This document shows, piece after piece, positions 63,731-64,000 of a stretch of DNA of 64,000 bases. Below the pieces are notes generated by a model, which saw only the letters and a program-made list of their open reading frames with translations, was not told where the DNA came from and made no database searches. Made by a program: the position numbers and the translations under genes. The stretch spans positions 1 to 64,000 of the forward strand of contig NZ_JAFA01000005.1 of the NCBI RefSeq assembly GCF_000519185.1, read 5' to 3'. This DNA is from Paraburkholderia nodosa DSM 21604. Its GTDB lineage: Bacteria > Pseudomonadota > Gammaproteobacteria > Burkholderiales > Burkholderiaceae. How positions within the stretch are numbered: position 1 is the stretch's first letter; the number at the start of each line of letters is the position of its first letter.

Positions 63731-64000
63731 TCAGCCGGAATCGACGCCCGGCTGCAAGCCCTTGAACTGACGCAACGCAGCAGCCAGATATCCCGTTCGC
63801 GCGGCAGCGCCTGCGGCCTCTTCGGCGTGCACGAGCGCGGGCAGCGCCGTCCACGGCAGCGTCGGATGCAGATGATGCTGGCGATGCAGATGATGATTCA
63901 TCAGCAGCACGCCCAGCGCGCGCGGCACGCGAAAATCCCGCGCGCGTCCCGGTTCGTCGAGCGCGACGCCGTAGTGCGGCAGGTTGTCGGCAAGCGAGAG
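63731..64000 (-). CDS. fatty acid desaturase family protein, C-terminal part
   Basis: The minus-strand frame enters the window at its right edge and ends at TGA 63731. It reads LADNLPHYGVAL, then NHHLHRQHHLHPTLPWTALPAL with the third His box (H-x-x-H-H) of membrane desaturases. The first two His boxes and helices lie outside. Acts on acyl lipids or carotenoid-like substrates; which one cannot be told. Confidence 0.8.
   Translation of the reverse strand, partial: LSLADNLPHYGVALDEPGRARDFRVPRALGVLLMNHHLHRQHHLHPTLPWTALPALVHAEEAAGAAARTGYLAAALRQFKGLQPGVDSG

Overview
The window looks like a chromosome segment of a Burkholderiaceae bacterium, most like Paraburkholderia or Caballeronia. The grounds are a GC-rich backbone with strong G/C third-position bias, the neighbourhood rsmI/yraN/diaA/dolP/cytochrome c, a short H-NS-family protein with the Burkholderia-type C-terminal motif, a DUF4148 protein, and a form II CO-dehydrogenase-like (cox) operon. 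This is inference from gene content; no database search was made.

Positions 1-13250 are a mosaic genomic island ending at a tRNA-Ala(CGC) gene (13250-13325, minus strand). From left to right it holds: the right end of an IS21-family element that cuts a P-loop NTPase gene; a remnant minus-strand set (44-aa membrane protein, zinc-ribbon protein, truncated P-loop protein); a WYL-domain regulator; a PAS-GGDEF diguanylate cyclase; an IS3-type transposase scar; a satellite-like replication module (two divergent inovirus Gp2/YagK-like proteins, a DUF3987 ATPase and an AlpA-like regulator with two small partners); an unknown protein; a decayed tyrosine integrase; and an intact P4-type integrase beside the tRNA. 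The intact integrase carries a complete AbrB/MazE-type antitoxin-like domain at its C-terminus. An internal Shine-Dalgarno sequence and GTG codon sit exactly at the domain boundary, so the gene may make two products. This is the most unusual item in the window. The far end of the island was not found and probably lies left of position 1.

Positions 13330-34970 are ordinary backbone: cytochrome c, DolP, DiaA, YraN and RsmI; RlpA; a YcbL-like hydrolase with a DEDD exonuclease; an Lrp regulator; a CDF transporter; an H-NS-like protein; a HugZ-like protein; two transport functions; a flavin oxidoreductase; a dienelactone hydrolase; an amidase; HiPIP; an LhgO-like oxidase; small exported proteins; an EEP nuclease and a LysE exporter. 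Positions 35600-40180 hold ferredoxin-NADP reductase, a two-component system whose kinase lacks a recognisable sensor domain, and an APC permease.

Positions 40639-48199 form a compact seven-gene operon in the order coxS-L-M-D-E-G-F. The large subunit has the AYRGAGR loop of form II enzymes, so the substrate is probably an organic molecule rather than CO. From 48225 to the right edge lie an HdeD-like/cysteine-hydrolase-like fusion, an OFA-family MFS transporter with its 42-aa small subunit, a DUF3857-transglutaminase protein, SrkA kinase, a three-gene RND efflux operon, another MFS transporter, a small membrane protein and the C-terminal end of a fatty acid desaturase that runs off the window.
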